55,000 nucleotides of DNA from Perkinsus olseni. Lineage: Eukaryota; Perkinsozoa; Perkinsida; Perkinsidae. Made by a program: the position numbers and the translations under genes. The first letter of the stretch is position 1; every line of letters begins with the position of its first letter. Location of the stretch: assembly GCA_013115135.1 (NCBI GenBank), contig JABANP010000333.1, positions 1 through 55,000 of the forward strand. Direction: 5' to 3'. Shown piece by piece: positions 1 through 11,524 of the stretch. The notes beneath the pieces were generated by a model. That model ran no database searches. It saw only the letters and a program-made list of their open reading frames with translations, and had not been told where the DNA came from.

Positions 1-2714
1 CTAGCTATACCCCAGATAGAGAGAGACGAAGATAGCCTAGCGAAGCTCCTCAAGGATACTGAACTGCCGAGATCAGCCCAATCGAGAGCTGACAACGAGC
101 TGCCGAACCTGGCCACCGCGAATGTAGAAACCTGGCTGCCAAGACGACTGAACGACCTCACTGATAGTGAGCTTCCCAGCCTTGCGTAGCTCAGGGAGGA
201 CAGGCTGGCCCCTGCTTTGATGGCACCATACACTGAGGTGGTGCTGCCCAAACGGAAGGTTGACCGTAGAGACAGAGAGCTGCCCAGAGTAACGTAGTCC
301 AATACTGATATAGCACTACCAAGCCTAGTCATGCTGAATAAAGAAGCGCCGCTGCCCAGCCTAGCCAAGGCTCTCATAGAGCAGCTACTACCCATGGTAA
401 GAAAGTCTAGTACGGTAAGAGACCCACCGAGCCTCTGGACTTGGAAGATCGACAAGGAGCTACCCAGTCTAACATGTTGCCTCACGGACAAGCTGCTGCC
501 GAGGGCTAGATAGTCCAACAGGGAGAAGCTTCCGGCGAAGCGTGCATTGCCGAGGACCGATAGAGCACTACCTAGGCGCTGCGAAGACCTGAGCGATAAT
601 GAGCTGCCCAAGTGAGCGGCTCCCACACTCGATAAGGAGCTGCCGAGCCTAGCTAGCCCTAAGACTGAGGTAGAGCTGCCAAGCCTTGCGGTGGATCGTA
701 GTGACAGGGCACTACCAAGATGGGAGAAGTCAAGGATAGACATGGAGCTACCAAAGCGAGTAGAGCCGAAGACAGAGAGGGTGCTGCCAACCCTGAGGAG
801 GGTCCTAAGGGAAAGGGAGCTCCCTAGGGTACACCACTCCAAGGTGGAGAGGGCACTACCCAAGCGGGCCAGTCCATAGGCGGACATGGCACTGCCTAGC
901 CTACCGAAGGTACGTAAGGAGAGGGAGCTACCGAGGGCAACACAGCCGAGGGCCGACAAAGAGCTGCCGATGCTCTGTGGACCAGACACGGAGAGAGCCG
1001 ATCCCAGACGAGAGAAAGCGTGGAGGGATAAGGAGCTGCCCAAGTTGACAAAGTCCAGCACACTGAGGGCACTCCCAACCCTAGTGATACCCAGGGCTGA
1101 GAGGGCACTGCCCAACCGGGAGAAGCTTCGTAGAGAGAGCGACGACGCCAGATCAGCGGCGTGGAGGACGGACAAGCTTCCAGCCAGGCGAGCCTTGCTG
1201 TACGCACTTAGACCACTACCGAGGCGCTGCATGCTCCGCAGAGACATGGAGCTGCCGAGCTGTAGAAAGTCCAGCATAGACATGCTGCTGCCCAGACGAG
1301 CCGTCCCAACGGCGGAGAGAGCACTGCCCATCCTGAAGGCGCTGCGGAGTGATAGGGAGCTGCCAACCATAGCAAAGTCCACCACGCTCATAGCCTGCCC
1401 CATCCGGGCACCACCGAACACACTAAGGCTCGAGCCCAGCCTGATGTAGTTCCTCAGAGAGAGGCTACTACCGATGGTAAGATGGTCAATCATGGAGACT
1501 CTCTTACCGAACCTTACCGATCCGAAGATGCTGCAGGAGCTGCCTAGACGGGCGAATGTACGCAGCGTCAGAGAGCTGGCGAGCTGCACGTAGTCGAGGA
1601 CAGAGAGAGCACTGCCGAATCTAGACAGGCCGAACACCGACAGCGAGGACCCGCATCGGGCGAACGAGTTGACGGATACGCTGCTGCCCAGCCGAGTCTT
1701 ATCCAGGATGGTGAGAGAGCTCCCCAGCCTCACTAGACCATACACTGACATGCTACTGCCCAGTCGAGCGAAGGACCTAATAGACAGGCCGCTGCCATGA
1801 TGAGTGCAATCAAGTATGCTTAGGGACGATCCCAACCTCGTACCACTGAAGACAGATAGCATACTCCCTAGACGGCACTGTGACCTCAGAGATAGACCGC
1901 TGCCCAGGGCACCCATGTCAAGGAGGGACATAGAGCTGCCGAAGCGGGCTAGGCTGAGGACGGATAGGGTACTGCCTATCCTCGAGGTGCTGCGTACCGA
2001 TAGTGCACTGCCCATCATGACGTAGTCCATCACGGAGAGAGAACTACCGAAGCGTGCCACCGAATAGAGGGAGAGAGTGCTGCCCATGCGGCAAGAGGAT
2101 CGCAGCGACAGAGCTGATCCGAGACTGCACTGGTCTATAGTCGAGGTAGCACTACCGAACAGCACCCGAGAGTATACCGACAGGGAACTACCCAATCGAG
2201 AATAGGACCGTATAGAGAGCGAACTGCCGAAGCCGATATAGTCCAGCAGCGATAGGCTACTGCCAAGTCGGGTAGTGGCATAGACGGAGAGGCCCGAGCC
2301 TAGTCTGTGGAAGTTTCTAATACTCGCAGCAGAGCCAATATGGGCATATTCCAATACTGATAGACAGCTGGCGATCCTAGTCATGCCGAATATGGATACT
2401 GCACTACCCAATCGACTGTAGGATCGGATGCTCATACTGCTACCCATATTAACGAAGTCTAGAATACTCAGGGGCTCCCTAGCCTGGCCGCGCCGTAGAC
2501 ACTGGCCGAGGAACCGAACCTGGTGAAGCTCCTTACGGACATAGCACTGCCCATATTGACGAAGTCCAGTACAGATCCTGCGCTGCCACAGCGAATGAGG
2601 CCGCAGGTGGACATAGTACTTCCCACACGAAGATATGCCCGTAGAGATATTGAACTTGCCATCTGGGCAAAGTCAAATACGGATAGGGAGCTGCCGAAGC
2701 GAGACGCTCCGTAT
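1..2714 (-). repeat. 36-nt coding repeat with 108-nt higher order
   Basis: The minus-strand translation is a run of 12-residue units (36 nt) beginning G-S-S/A-x-S-V/L/I. The last six residues cycle through three types: (R)SFARL-like, (Y/F)GxxRF-like and (L)DxVxL-like. The true period is therefore 36 residues, or 108 nt. Copies diverge in sequence but keep the Gly-Ser core and length, so selection on protein structure is more likely than recent DNA duplication. The Pro/Leu-rich plus-strand reading frames here are the antisense of these repeats. Confidence 0.8.
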
Positions 2715-4158
2715 CTGAGAAGCAGACAAGGATGATTTACGGTGTTCGAGAGAGGCTCGCGATGATGATGCTTACACTGAGATGGACGACCCCATGCGTG
2801 CATAGGAGCGTAGGGACACTGTAGAACCCAGGCCCATCATGTTGTAGACAGAGAGTGTTGATCCAACATCTACCTTGTTAAATACGGATACGGTACCTGA
2901 GGAGAGAACTTCCAGAGTATGATCAGCAGCGAGGGCTGAATGGCATCACCCATGATGGTGACAGGGAATGATGCAACACTGAGTGGCCCTCCCAGTCTGG
3001 TGACGTCATTGACCGATACACCACCGTTCCTATCAGGCTCACTAGGGTAGCCAAATACCTTACAGCAACAAGAAGTAGGACAGCCCGGCCCAGAGGTGCT
3101 CCCTTACATTCAGTCGATCAGCTATACCAACTAGACTGCCGAAGTTGGCGAATGATCGAACGCTCAGTGAGGAGGCGGCTACTATCTGCCAAGGGGGAGG
3201 GTGTAATGCTCAGGCATATGGAGTAGACCGTACATAATCCTCCACAGACATCCTCTTCTTGATGTCCACAGTCTTCTCAAAGGTCGCCTTGCCCAGTAGC
3301 TGTGTCGCACCATTGACCGATAGTGATGGTCCAACGTCCTCCGGTGGGACCTGATAGACACTCTCACTAACACTCCCCTAGGCTACCAATGCCCTTACGA
3401 AATCGCCATGGATGTAGACGAACTTCCCTATCGAGAGTGTCGATAAATATACCTACAGACACACGACCAGCGGTGAAGATAGTGTCCGCAGCGCTCGAGG
3501 ATACCTCAGCAGACTTGATGTCCATGTAGGTAGTAGTGGTATCAAGTCCACTATCCGGTCGCTTAACATGAAGGGCATCCTGAATCTCGAACTCCCCAGC
3601 CTTTATGTCAAGGCCCTGATACACTGTAGCCTTCTCGTCGAAGTGCCTATCAATGCGCGCGAGTTATCCAGTGCGATATGAAGATATCAATTCCCTTACG
3701 CTTGGCCCTTGACAGACAGGCTTCCCGCCAAAACCATCCCTCTACTAGTCCGCAGTAGAGCCATTACCGGCGTAGGGTTGTTGGTAGAGGTGAAACCCCA
3801 GCTCCCCTTGCTCGTATCTTTCAATAGCACCCTCAGAGAAAACGCCCCGGCCTCGAGTTAGCTTACTCGAAGGAGTTGATGTCATCCGCGGCTACTATAT
3901 CCCACAGTCCAACTCCTTTATGACGGAACGTGATGCCAGACCCCGACACAGAGGCGTCTGATACAGAGAAGATCAGCAAGAAGGGACTGTGAGGGCTATG
4001 GAGCTACCTATCTCTATTCGACCAAGGAAGGTGATGGTCCCATCCCGTCCGACGAGGACCCATGCTCGAGCTGGTTGCAGCAATAGTAACGCTACTTGTA
4101 TTATCAAGTAGTACATTAAACGTATCATACATTTACCTTGCAGCAGCCGCGCCCTCAT
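1..4158 (-). CDS. Secreted GSSxSV-repeat protein (partial, runs off left edge)
   Basis: Read on the minus strand, translation from ATG 4158 (or the in-frame ATG 4128) gives a short basic start, a hydrophobic stretch (MYYLIIQVALLLL) and a small-residue cleavage-like site, so I call a signal peptide. After a less regular region (about 2900-3970, exon borders unresolved) the protein becomes 12-residue repeats of the type GSSLSVRSFARL. These stay in one open frame from 2444 to base 1. An intron is clear at 2715-2775 (61 nt, GTAAGC to CTCAG): it joins GSSISV to YGASRFG exactly in register. A one-base frame break lies at about 2471-2474. No stop is reached in the window. I infer an extracellular or surface beta-solenoid-like structural protein. 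The function is unknown and no catalytic motif is seen. Confidence 0.7.
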
Positions 4159-4879
4159 AGGCCATACATGAATTAAAATAAACTATCACCATCACCATAG
4201 CCATCGACCCAAGCCAGGTCGGAAGAGAGTAAGCCTTCCATCTCGTCCGTACAGGTCGCACGGAGGGCCACGGTATGAGCCCCTAAGCATTCGGCTTACA
4301 TTTAACACGCCTCCTCCTTACGTAGCAGGGTGATCAATTAACCAACTCAATAAAAGTAGTTAGCAGAAGTTACGCTCAACTCGGGAATTCATCTTCCACC
4401 CGAACCACATGGATCTTGCTATGTTTCTTGCAATACTTGCAAAATAAATCATTAGCGCTCGCCCAGATGATCGATATCTGCGCGCACTTTCCGCTGCGCG
4501 TGGACCCAATCTTCGCTGCCCTGGTCGGCCTACCTCTCGATTATATTGGAGCTTCAGGGGGTGATAGCATGAATGCATCGCCCGGCGACTGGGTGGTCTC
4601 CTCTGAGCTGCGCTCGACGCTTCAATTGAGAGGAAAGTCGAATCAGCGACAGTCGCGTCGGGTGAAAACAATCCGTCACCCCATGGTAAGGATAATACAT
4701 CGTTATTGATATCAAAGCGTCAGTGCTCGGTAGTCCTACTGCTCGCGAGCGGACGATGCAACTACTCGAAAGGCATTGGAGCAGCAAAGGGAGGAGAGAC
4801 AGTGTACTCTATTCCGCTAGGGCTATTAATAAGCCCAGTAGAACTAATAGAGAGTGACTGATAATAGGTTATATACAGT
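4159..4879. other. Intergenic, probable divergent promoter region
   Basis: This stretch lies between the minus-strand secreted repeat protein and the plus-strand gene downstream. Open frames here are short, unrelated to anything I know and not linked by convincing splice sites. I see no RNA gene or repeat. It probably holds the 5' flanks of both divergent genes. Confidence 0.4.
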
Positions 4880-6489
4880 ACTTGCGGAGGGTCTTCTCAA
4901 AGCCGTCCCCTAGCCGGCCGAGGGTACTCCCTCGAACCCCAGCACCTACGAAGCAAAGGAAATCCAAGGAGATATCGACGGGAAAGGGTGGTGTGGGGGT
5001 ATCCAAGGTCGATCTTGGTGTGGCAAGGCCGGCAGCCGTGGAGTCTGGTCACCTCCAGACGAGCGGCGGCTGGGGGGACATACACAGTACGAGTGGAAGC
5101 TACAAGTCCGGGGACTGGCGAGTCAGGTGATATTATCGAACAACAGCTGAATGATGATGCAGAGTCATCATCAGTAGCTAGTAGCATAAGGACCGAGATA
5201 AGCACTGAGGAGTCTGCCAGTAAAGGATGATCACAACACGGAACGCAAGGGGCCGGAAGTCTTCGGGAAGGTATGTCCTCAGTACGAGTAGCCTTGAAGC
5301 AGACCTGGTACGGCAGATACGCTTGCTCCGCCACAGAAAGCGAGGCGAGCCTAGCTCTCATCCTCTCCATCCTGGGTACCTACTCTCCGTCTTAGCCCCG
5401 AGCACAAGGGATGGGAAGCCGAATACGACTAAGGTGGGAAGAGCACGAGGAGCGATTCCTGCGCCTGCATGCCTGGCCTCAGTCGCCTGTCGTGGACAAG
5501 GTAGCAGCCCAACCTCGGCAGCCCTTGGTGGTGGAGGCTTCCTGTGAGGAGCCGGACTCGGAGCCGCCTCGCGCAGTGGTGCCGCGCATCATTGCACCAG
5601 TAGTCGCGCGCACGACTCGGAAAACGGCGATGCCTGCGACGAAGAAGGCCGCCCCGATCGTGTCCTCGTTGGGGCCAGGATCGCCGTCCCCCCGTCTAGA
5701 GGGTGGACCTTCACATCGGAGGATGGACGGCCGTCCTTCAGCGTCCGTTCTCTGCCGAGAGATGCTCGGCCAGAGATGGCAATCACTGACTGAGGAAGAG
5801 GACAAGCTACGACAATCATTACTTCGTATTGATGATGGGCCGTTGGGTCGAATGCTGCCAAGGCGGAGCGAAGGTCCCACGATAGACTCAAAGTAGTACT
5901 CAAACTCGAGGTCTCAGCCTGAGAAAATTCAGGACGTTTTAGTTGGAGCGCTGGCACCACACTGGACGAGGACGAGCTCCGTCGTTCCTTATCGAGACTC
6001 GAGGCAGCCTTCACTAAGCTACAGGAGCGTCGAGATCAGCCCATAAGAGACAGGCTTAGTCGTGGAGCCCCTCGTGGGGCAGTCGAGCGTCGACGAAAGC
6101 CAACAACAGCTCGACGGGCCACCATCCCGGTCATTCATCCGGCATTGGTTGCAGCAGGGAAGCAGCGTAGTAGCCATTGGTCGGGCAAGAGGCGATGGGA
6201 TGCTTTCAGGGCACTCCACAGCAAAGGGGAGGTACTCTACCGTACGGAGGTAGTCTCGTCTATCAAGTTGATGATCATGGCCCAGTAGACGATGTCGCAT
6301 TTCTCTCAAGTCCAAGTCCTGCGTTACCAAATTTCTCGGAGTTCCTATCCTATTCTGTCTACAGTCCTCATTGCTCTTGCACATCTCATGCAGCAACAAC
6401 AACAAGGCAACGCTCCTGGAGCTGCAGCCACCCTCATACTGGAGGATCAGTTGAAGCGGATAGTTACCAACGATGCTCGAATAAAGTGA
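4880..6489 (+). CDS. Unrecognised basic protein, multi-exon
   Basis: The 3' part is well resolved. An exon from about 5396 (after CCGTCTTAG) runs to 5892. Intron 5893-5942 (50 nt) follows, then exon 5943-6249, intron 6250-6288 (39 nt) and exon 6289-6489 with stop TGA. All phases agree. The middle exon encodes an acidic-to-basic stretch (LDEDELRRSLSRLEAAF, then many Arg/Lys), and the last contains a QQQQQ run. Frames upstream of 5396 (4880-5220) also look coding, but neither the join nor the start codon is settled. The gene ends 60 nt before the PACRG start on the same strand. I recognise no family. The Arg-rich helical segments would suit a nucleic-acid or scaffold role, but that is only a guess. 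Confidence 0.5.
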
Positions 6490-6548
6490 GGGAACTCCTC
6501 ATAGCAGTGCTGCTGCTGTTATTGTCACTGGACAGGCATAAGCAGAAG

Positions 6549-7694
6549 ATGGCCGGACTCATCCCTCGTGGGGCAGACTCTCCATTTGGAGACTTCCCTC
6601 CCGACTACAAGCCGAAGAGGAATCTCATGAACACCATCGGCCTGGCCAGATCAAGGCCAAAGGTGAGCGTGAAGGGAGGACTGAGCGTGAACAGTCTCAG
6701 AATCTCAGAACGTAGAGCGTGCAGGGCCCAAGGGTGCTGCTAGGCCGGACTGCATACCGCCGCCAATAGCCGGGGCATACCGTCGGAAGCCTATAAAGGC
6801 TTCGGAGTTCCGAAGATTCTATGATAGAGGGGATCTCCCCATACAGGTAGGCAAGGGCTCGCAGTGAGGGCCTTTCGGTACACTGGGAAGGGGGTGCTAG
6901 CACACGAAGTGGAGGGAGGGTGATGGCAGCAGTGGATGGTGTAAGTGTACTCAGATATCTCACGCTGGGACGTGGAATAAGATACAATGGAAGGTTGATA
7001 TCGACAAGTTGGACTATCATCATTACCTGCCAATATTCTTTGACGGTATTAGAGAGAAGGAGGAACCATACCGGTCAGTCTTACGTACCTGCAAGCAGCT
7101 TCATAGGCTTCTCTATAGGTTCCTAGCAGTGGAAGGCGTGTATGATCTGCTCGAGAGAGGAGGCTCCAAGATACTCCCGGTCATACCCCAGCTCATTATA
7201 CCAATCAAGACAGCCCTCAACACCAGGGACCCAGAAGTCATCGCTACCACCCTCAAGGTACGGAATACGGCAGCATCATCAGCGGCTGTACAGGGCGAGT
7301 CTTGTCCACTTAGATGCTGCAGACTTTAGTCTTGTCCGGAGAGATGGTAGGAGAGGCTCTAGTACCATACTATCGGCAGATCCTACCGGTATTCAACATT
7401 TTCAAGAACTCCAACACCCATTCCAAGGACAAAATGGATTACGGTACGGAAGCTGGCCACATGCTCGTCTACCACCCTGGTCGTATCAGGTCAGAGGAAG
7501 CGACTGGTCCTGGGAGATCTTGTGGAGGAGACTCTGGAGATCTTCGAGATACATGGCGGCGAAGACGCCTTTATTAATATCAAGTACTACCCAGCTCGGC
7601 TGCTGCTACTCATTGTTGTGTCATACCCCTGGTGTCATCACTGCTCAGGTACATGATACCGACCTACGAATCAGTGTGCGAGCTGGAAAAGTAG
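6549..7694 (+). CDS. PACRG: Parkin co-regulated gene protein (PACRG), axonemal
   Basis: A seven-exon model is fully phase-consistent: 6549-6662, 6709-6846, 6955-7073, 7119-7257, 7314-7443, 7490-7583 and 7649-7694. It gives 780 nt and a 259-residue protein, the usual size for PACRG. Introns are 45-108 nt with GT-AG ends. Family hallmarks are visible: [80 protein letters not shown] and a C-terminal PTYES. PACRG is a helical-repeat microtubule inner protein that bridges the A and B tubules at the inner junction of axonemal doublets. Its presence implies a flagellated stage. It sits between two plus-strand genes of unknown role. Confidence 0.95.
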
Positions 7695-7859
7695 GTATGG
7701 ACTAATTCACAGTAGTGCGTCCTGTAACACTCATGATGATAATGATGACGGTCATAGCCATACGAAATGGCTCATCACGCTCATGTACTCCCTGGTGCAT
7801 CATGTTGGGGTAATGGCGACTTTTGTTGTTGTTAAGTCAATTAAATAGGAGCGGATTCT

Positions 7860-10800
7860 TGATCGGAAAATCGTCTTCGATCAATCCAGCTGTCAAGAGC
7901 AGTGCTTCATCAGGAGCTGCTGCTCCTTGCGAATCTCTCTACGATAGTTAACGAAGGAGTCCAGACAAGCTCTTCCATCACTTCTCATGACGGCGCACAC
8001 CCAACATCAACGGGCGAGGATTCCAGTGACAACTTCCGCGTGAACGAAGTGAAGTTCCTACAGGAGCAGCACTCAGCTGTAAACATGCTACCTGTGATAC
8101 AGAAGCACTGTGTGGTTCACATCAGGCGGTAGCTGCTCTAGCTAGGATCGAAGAGCAACGTGACGATGCACGGGCTATCATACGGGAGTATGAGACCAAT
8201 CAGGAGGCTGTTGAGAAGGAGTGACGTCTTCGGGAGTCGTGCTAGCCCCATAGGGTGAGGAACGTGTAGGTATGAAGCCGATCGGAACGACTTGAGGGGG
8301 CCTGGAGCAGGAGGAGAGGGAACAGAGGATACAACTACAACAGCATAATGAGAATATCAGAGAGGCTGTAGTGACCAACACCAACATAAAGGATATGAGT
8401 ACTCACGGGGCCTACGACGACGATAAGCGGTCCCCAACTGTGAGCTTAGTTAAGAATGAGGAGGAAGAAATCGTGAACCTTAAAGCTGAACAGAAGGGCA
8501 GCATAGCAGAGGAGATCAGGTTGGAAGGCATCGCTGACGAATTCAAGAATATGAAGAAGCTCAACGAGGAGCAGGTGGGCCATTAGGCCTGACGGAGGTG
8601 GACTGAGTCTGGTCGTTGAAAGGTCGTCTTCACTGAGAACGAGGCAGCCAAGGTGAAGGAGATGCTCCGGCAGATCACACAGGAGCATGAACAGACCGCT
8701 GCCGCCATCAAGAACATGGAGGCCCAAGTGAACCCTGTCGCGGAGTATCGATGGCAGTGTTGTAGTGGTAGGCTAAGTCGGAGATGGACTCATTGGAGGA
8801 GGCATTGAGGATAGAAAAGAAGCGGAATACGGAACTACTGCAGCAGTGCCGACACAACGAGGTGCGCAGCCTCAGCAGCCTGAGTGCCTGGGAACTCCAA
8901 TGCCGCTTGCGCGACTATAGGTGGCTGAAAGGAGGATGACGCAAGAAATAGGGGAGATGAAAAGGCTATGTGACGAGGAGAGGAAGGAGCTAGTCAGGTT
9001 AGAGGTAACAGCTCTTCGCAGCAGAACCCACATGTAGCAGTCAGCTCACCTGCAGGCTATGCGCGATGGATCGGCGTACGAGCATGAACAATACATAAAC
9101 GAGAAAGGAGAGCTCGTCCGAAGACTGGAGATGCTGAAAGACCAGAATGGGAAGTCGCTGAGATCCGTTGCCCATCAGAGCTAAAGTAGTGTTCAACATA
9201 TAGGTATAGTGAGTCGATTACCGAAGTGGAGAGTAACAATGAAAAGGCGCGGGAGAAGTACAATGAACAGGCTGAGAAGTTCCGTAATATGGGGGACCAG
9301 GTGCGTGCTGCTGCTCGAGGCCTCGACGGGAGTCAGGGTGGGCATGTAGGTATTCCGCCTGATGGATCAGCTGCGGATGGTCCAACTAGAGCGACGGAAG
9401 AGGATAGAGTCTGTCTCTGAGAGGAGGAAGAGGGCAGACCATCTGGAGAATGCTAATGCACAGTCATTAACCAGGATCCAGATCGAACATGAAGCTCGGC
9501 AGAATGCCGAGGCAGCCCTGAGGAAGGCCGAACAGGTCACACAAGAGATCTTGGAGGGGGAATAGCCATCTCTCTGTAGGTCCTAAATTTACTTCGTAAG
9601 AAGCAGAGGTCCCTCGAGGAGACCCACACAATGGCAGTCCGTGTTCAAGAGAAGACGGAAAGGGATGCCAGTCAGCTCCGCGATAATGTGAGTAAAGAGG
9701 ATTGATAGGAGGGATGACAGCAGGGCCTTTACGTCCTCAGCTAACAGCTTTGACGACGCGAAACCAATACCTCATCAATCGAGTAGATGGGCAAGAAGAG
9801 GATTCATCAGCACTCAAGCAGCGTATAGCCGAGACCCAGCAGGAACTCTACAAACTGAGGCAGACGGTGCGTCTAACCAGAGCGGCTCGGAGGGGGGCAT
9901 GGCGCTCCCTGCTGTGCTGCAGGATAAGGAGCTGCGGGGACAGCTACTGGTCAGTGAGGATGCCGAGGCTGAGCTGTCAGCTGATATTGCGAAACTGAAT
10001 GCTGAGATTGACTTTGTCAAACGAACTGATATGCTGGATGAGAATGGGAGGATGAAGCCGATCCAGATCGAAAGTGACGGCTCTGATCTGGTCTCACGCC
10101 TCCAGGTATGTCGGGAAACGGACAAGGCATCGTCGAAGGTCACGAGAGTATCGATCAGATAAACGAATTTCTTTATCGAGCACAACAAGAGCCGAGGGAA
10201 GCGGTAGCTTTGATAATTGAGAAGTTGTCGCATCTTCTAGAACTAATCCACGGTGCGCAAAGTCAGGGCCATCAGTGAGTGGTCTGCTCATGATGGTGAG
10301 TAGGAAGCATAGCGTCTCTCCTGATTCAGGTACCTGGGTGATTTAGATCGCTCCAACGGGTATATGAAAAGCCTTCGCAATAAAAATAAGGAGCTTCTCG
10401 AAGACGTTATCACTTTGGAACGCTTCCGTGGGCGGACATTGCTGCAGGTGAGAAGATGAAGCCTGGGAACTGGCGTGCTTGGATGGGTGGAAACGATATG
10501 ATAGAATAGGTTATTACCAACGCTCTGGCATGCCCCGGTGGCAAGAAGCCTGATTTGTTGCTAGAAGGCCTGGGATACACGGTGGCTGAGGTCTACGAGT
10601 TGTTACGCATGCTCCATGCTGCCGATAGCGCCCAGCAAATCGAGGTTATCGACTTGAGCAAGAATGGTAATAGCGGTAGCCACGATGGTGAGAGCACGGC
10701 TAGGTCGAATCAGATCTCAACGACGAAGCTGTACCCCTACTATGCGAGATAATAAATATGCTCTCCTACCTCAAGCTGTTGGATGTATCGGAGAACTACC

Positions 10801-11186
10801 TAACTCCACAGGGAATTGGGAAACTATCAAACTTCATCAAAGGAATGGAAGGCATCACATCAGTCCTGCAGAATGACGAGAAGATCGCAGCCAACTCCGG
10901 TGCTCAAACCAGAATTCAGGTGAGCTAGCCCCAGAGGGTTGTATGGGTAGTACTGGCTCCGAGGTTTCAGGTTAAAATCGGCAATCAGAAATTTCCCGAT
11001 GAGAAGGAGTTGGAGGCCCGGACGGCTCTGGGTAGCGACATATCCGGCCCGAACCCAGTTGCATCAGAGAAGGCTAAGGAGCTGCTCAGTAACGCCGACA
11101 CTTTCCTCGAGAGTGACGGTGCTAAACGGAAAGACAATGCTCAAGCATCCAGTGAGCTGCCTCCTATAAAGCCTCCACCATCATGA
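7860..11186 (+). CDS. Long coiled-coil protein with leucine-rich repeats near the C-terminus
   Basis: About a dozen exons, most joined by clear GT-AG introns (e.g. GTAAAC..ATCAG after QEQHSA, and GTGGGC..GAAAG after KLNEEQ), encode heptad-like Glu/Lys/Gln-rich helices: IEEQRDDARAIIREYE, EQEERERQRIQLQQH, MDSLEEALRIEKKR, AEAALRKAEQVTQ. Toward the end, IEVIDLSKN and LKLLDVSENYLTPQGIGKL are leucine-rich-repeat signatures. The protein ends in a polar, Pro-rich tail with TGA at 11184-11186. The start codon is not resolved; the first coding frame I trust is around 7900. I infer a structural or scaffold protein. Being next to PACRG would fit a flagellar or basal-body role, but that is weak evidence. 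Confidence 0.6.
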
Positions 11187-11524
11187 ACCTCCAAGTGATG
11201 TTGGTTCACTATTAGCCTGTCGTTCTGTTACGTCGCTATGTGGCTGGGGGCATTACGAAGTTCTTGGTAGCAATCGTACGCAGGAGGATCGGCGTGAGCG
11301 AGATTGCCACGCGGAGCCTATGAGCGTAGTTGTCGGAGATTGCGGTGACTTACGTATCAATCGCCGACGTGCGCAATCGACATGCATGAATGAGGCTACG
11401 AGGCAGTGGCTGTCTCCTGCAGCGGACTAGCTTTGATTTCCCCTCAGCACACGAAGCTTATCGATCACTTTATTCAACAACGTACCTCGACACCGCGTCT
11501 GGAACTACTAGTTCGTTACTAGCA
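11187..11524. other. Convergent intergenic spacer
   Basis: The plus-strand coiled-coil gene and the minus-strand RAP gene end tail to tail here. The spacer presumably holds both 3' UTRs. I see no other structure. Confidence 0.5.

Noticed and set aside
331..2735. Plus-strand Pro/Leu-rich open frames (repeated ELP-type motifs)
   Set aside because: They are the exact antisense of the GSSxSV repeats; the minus frame has the signal peptide, a precise intron and an unbroken register.
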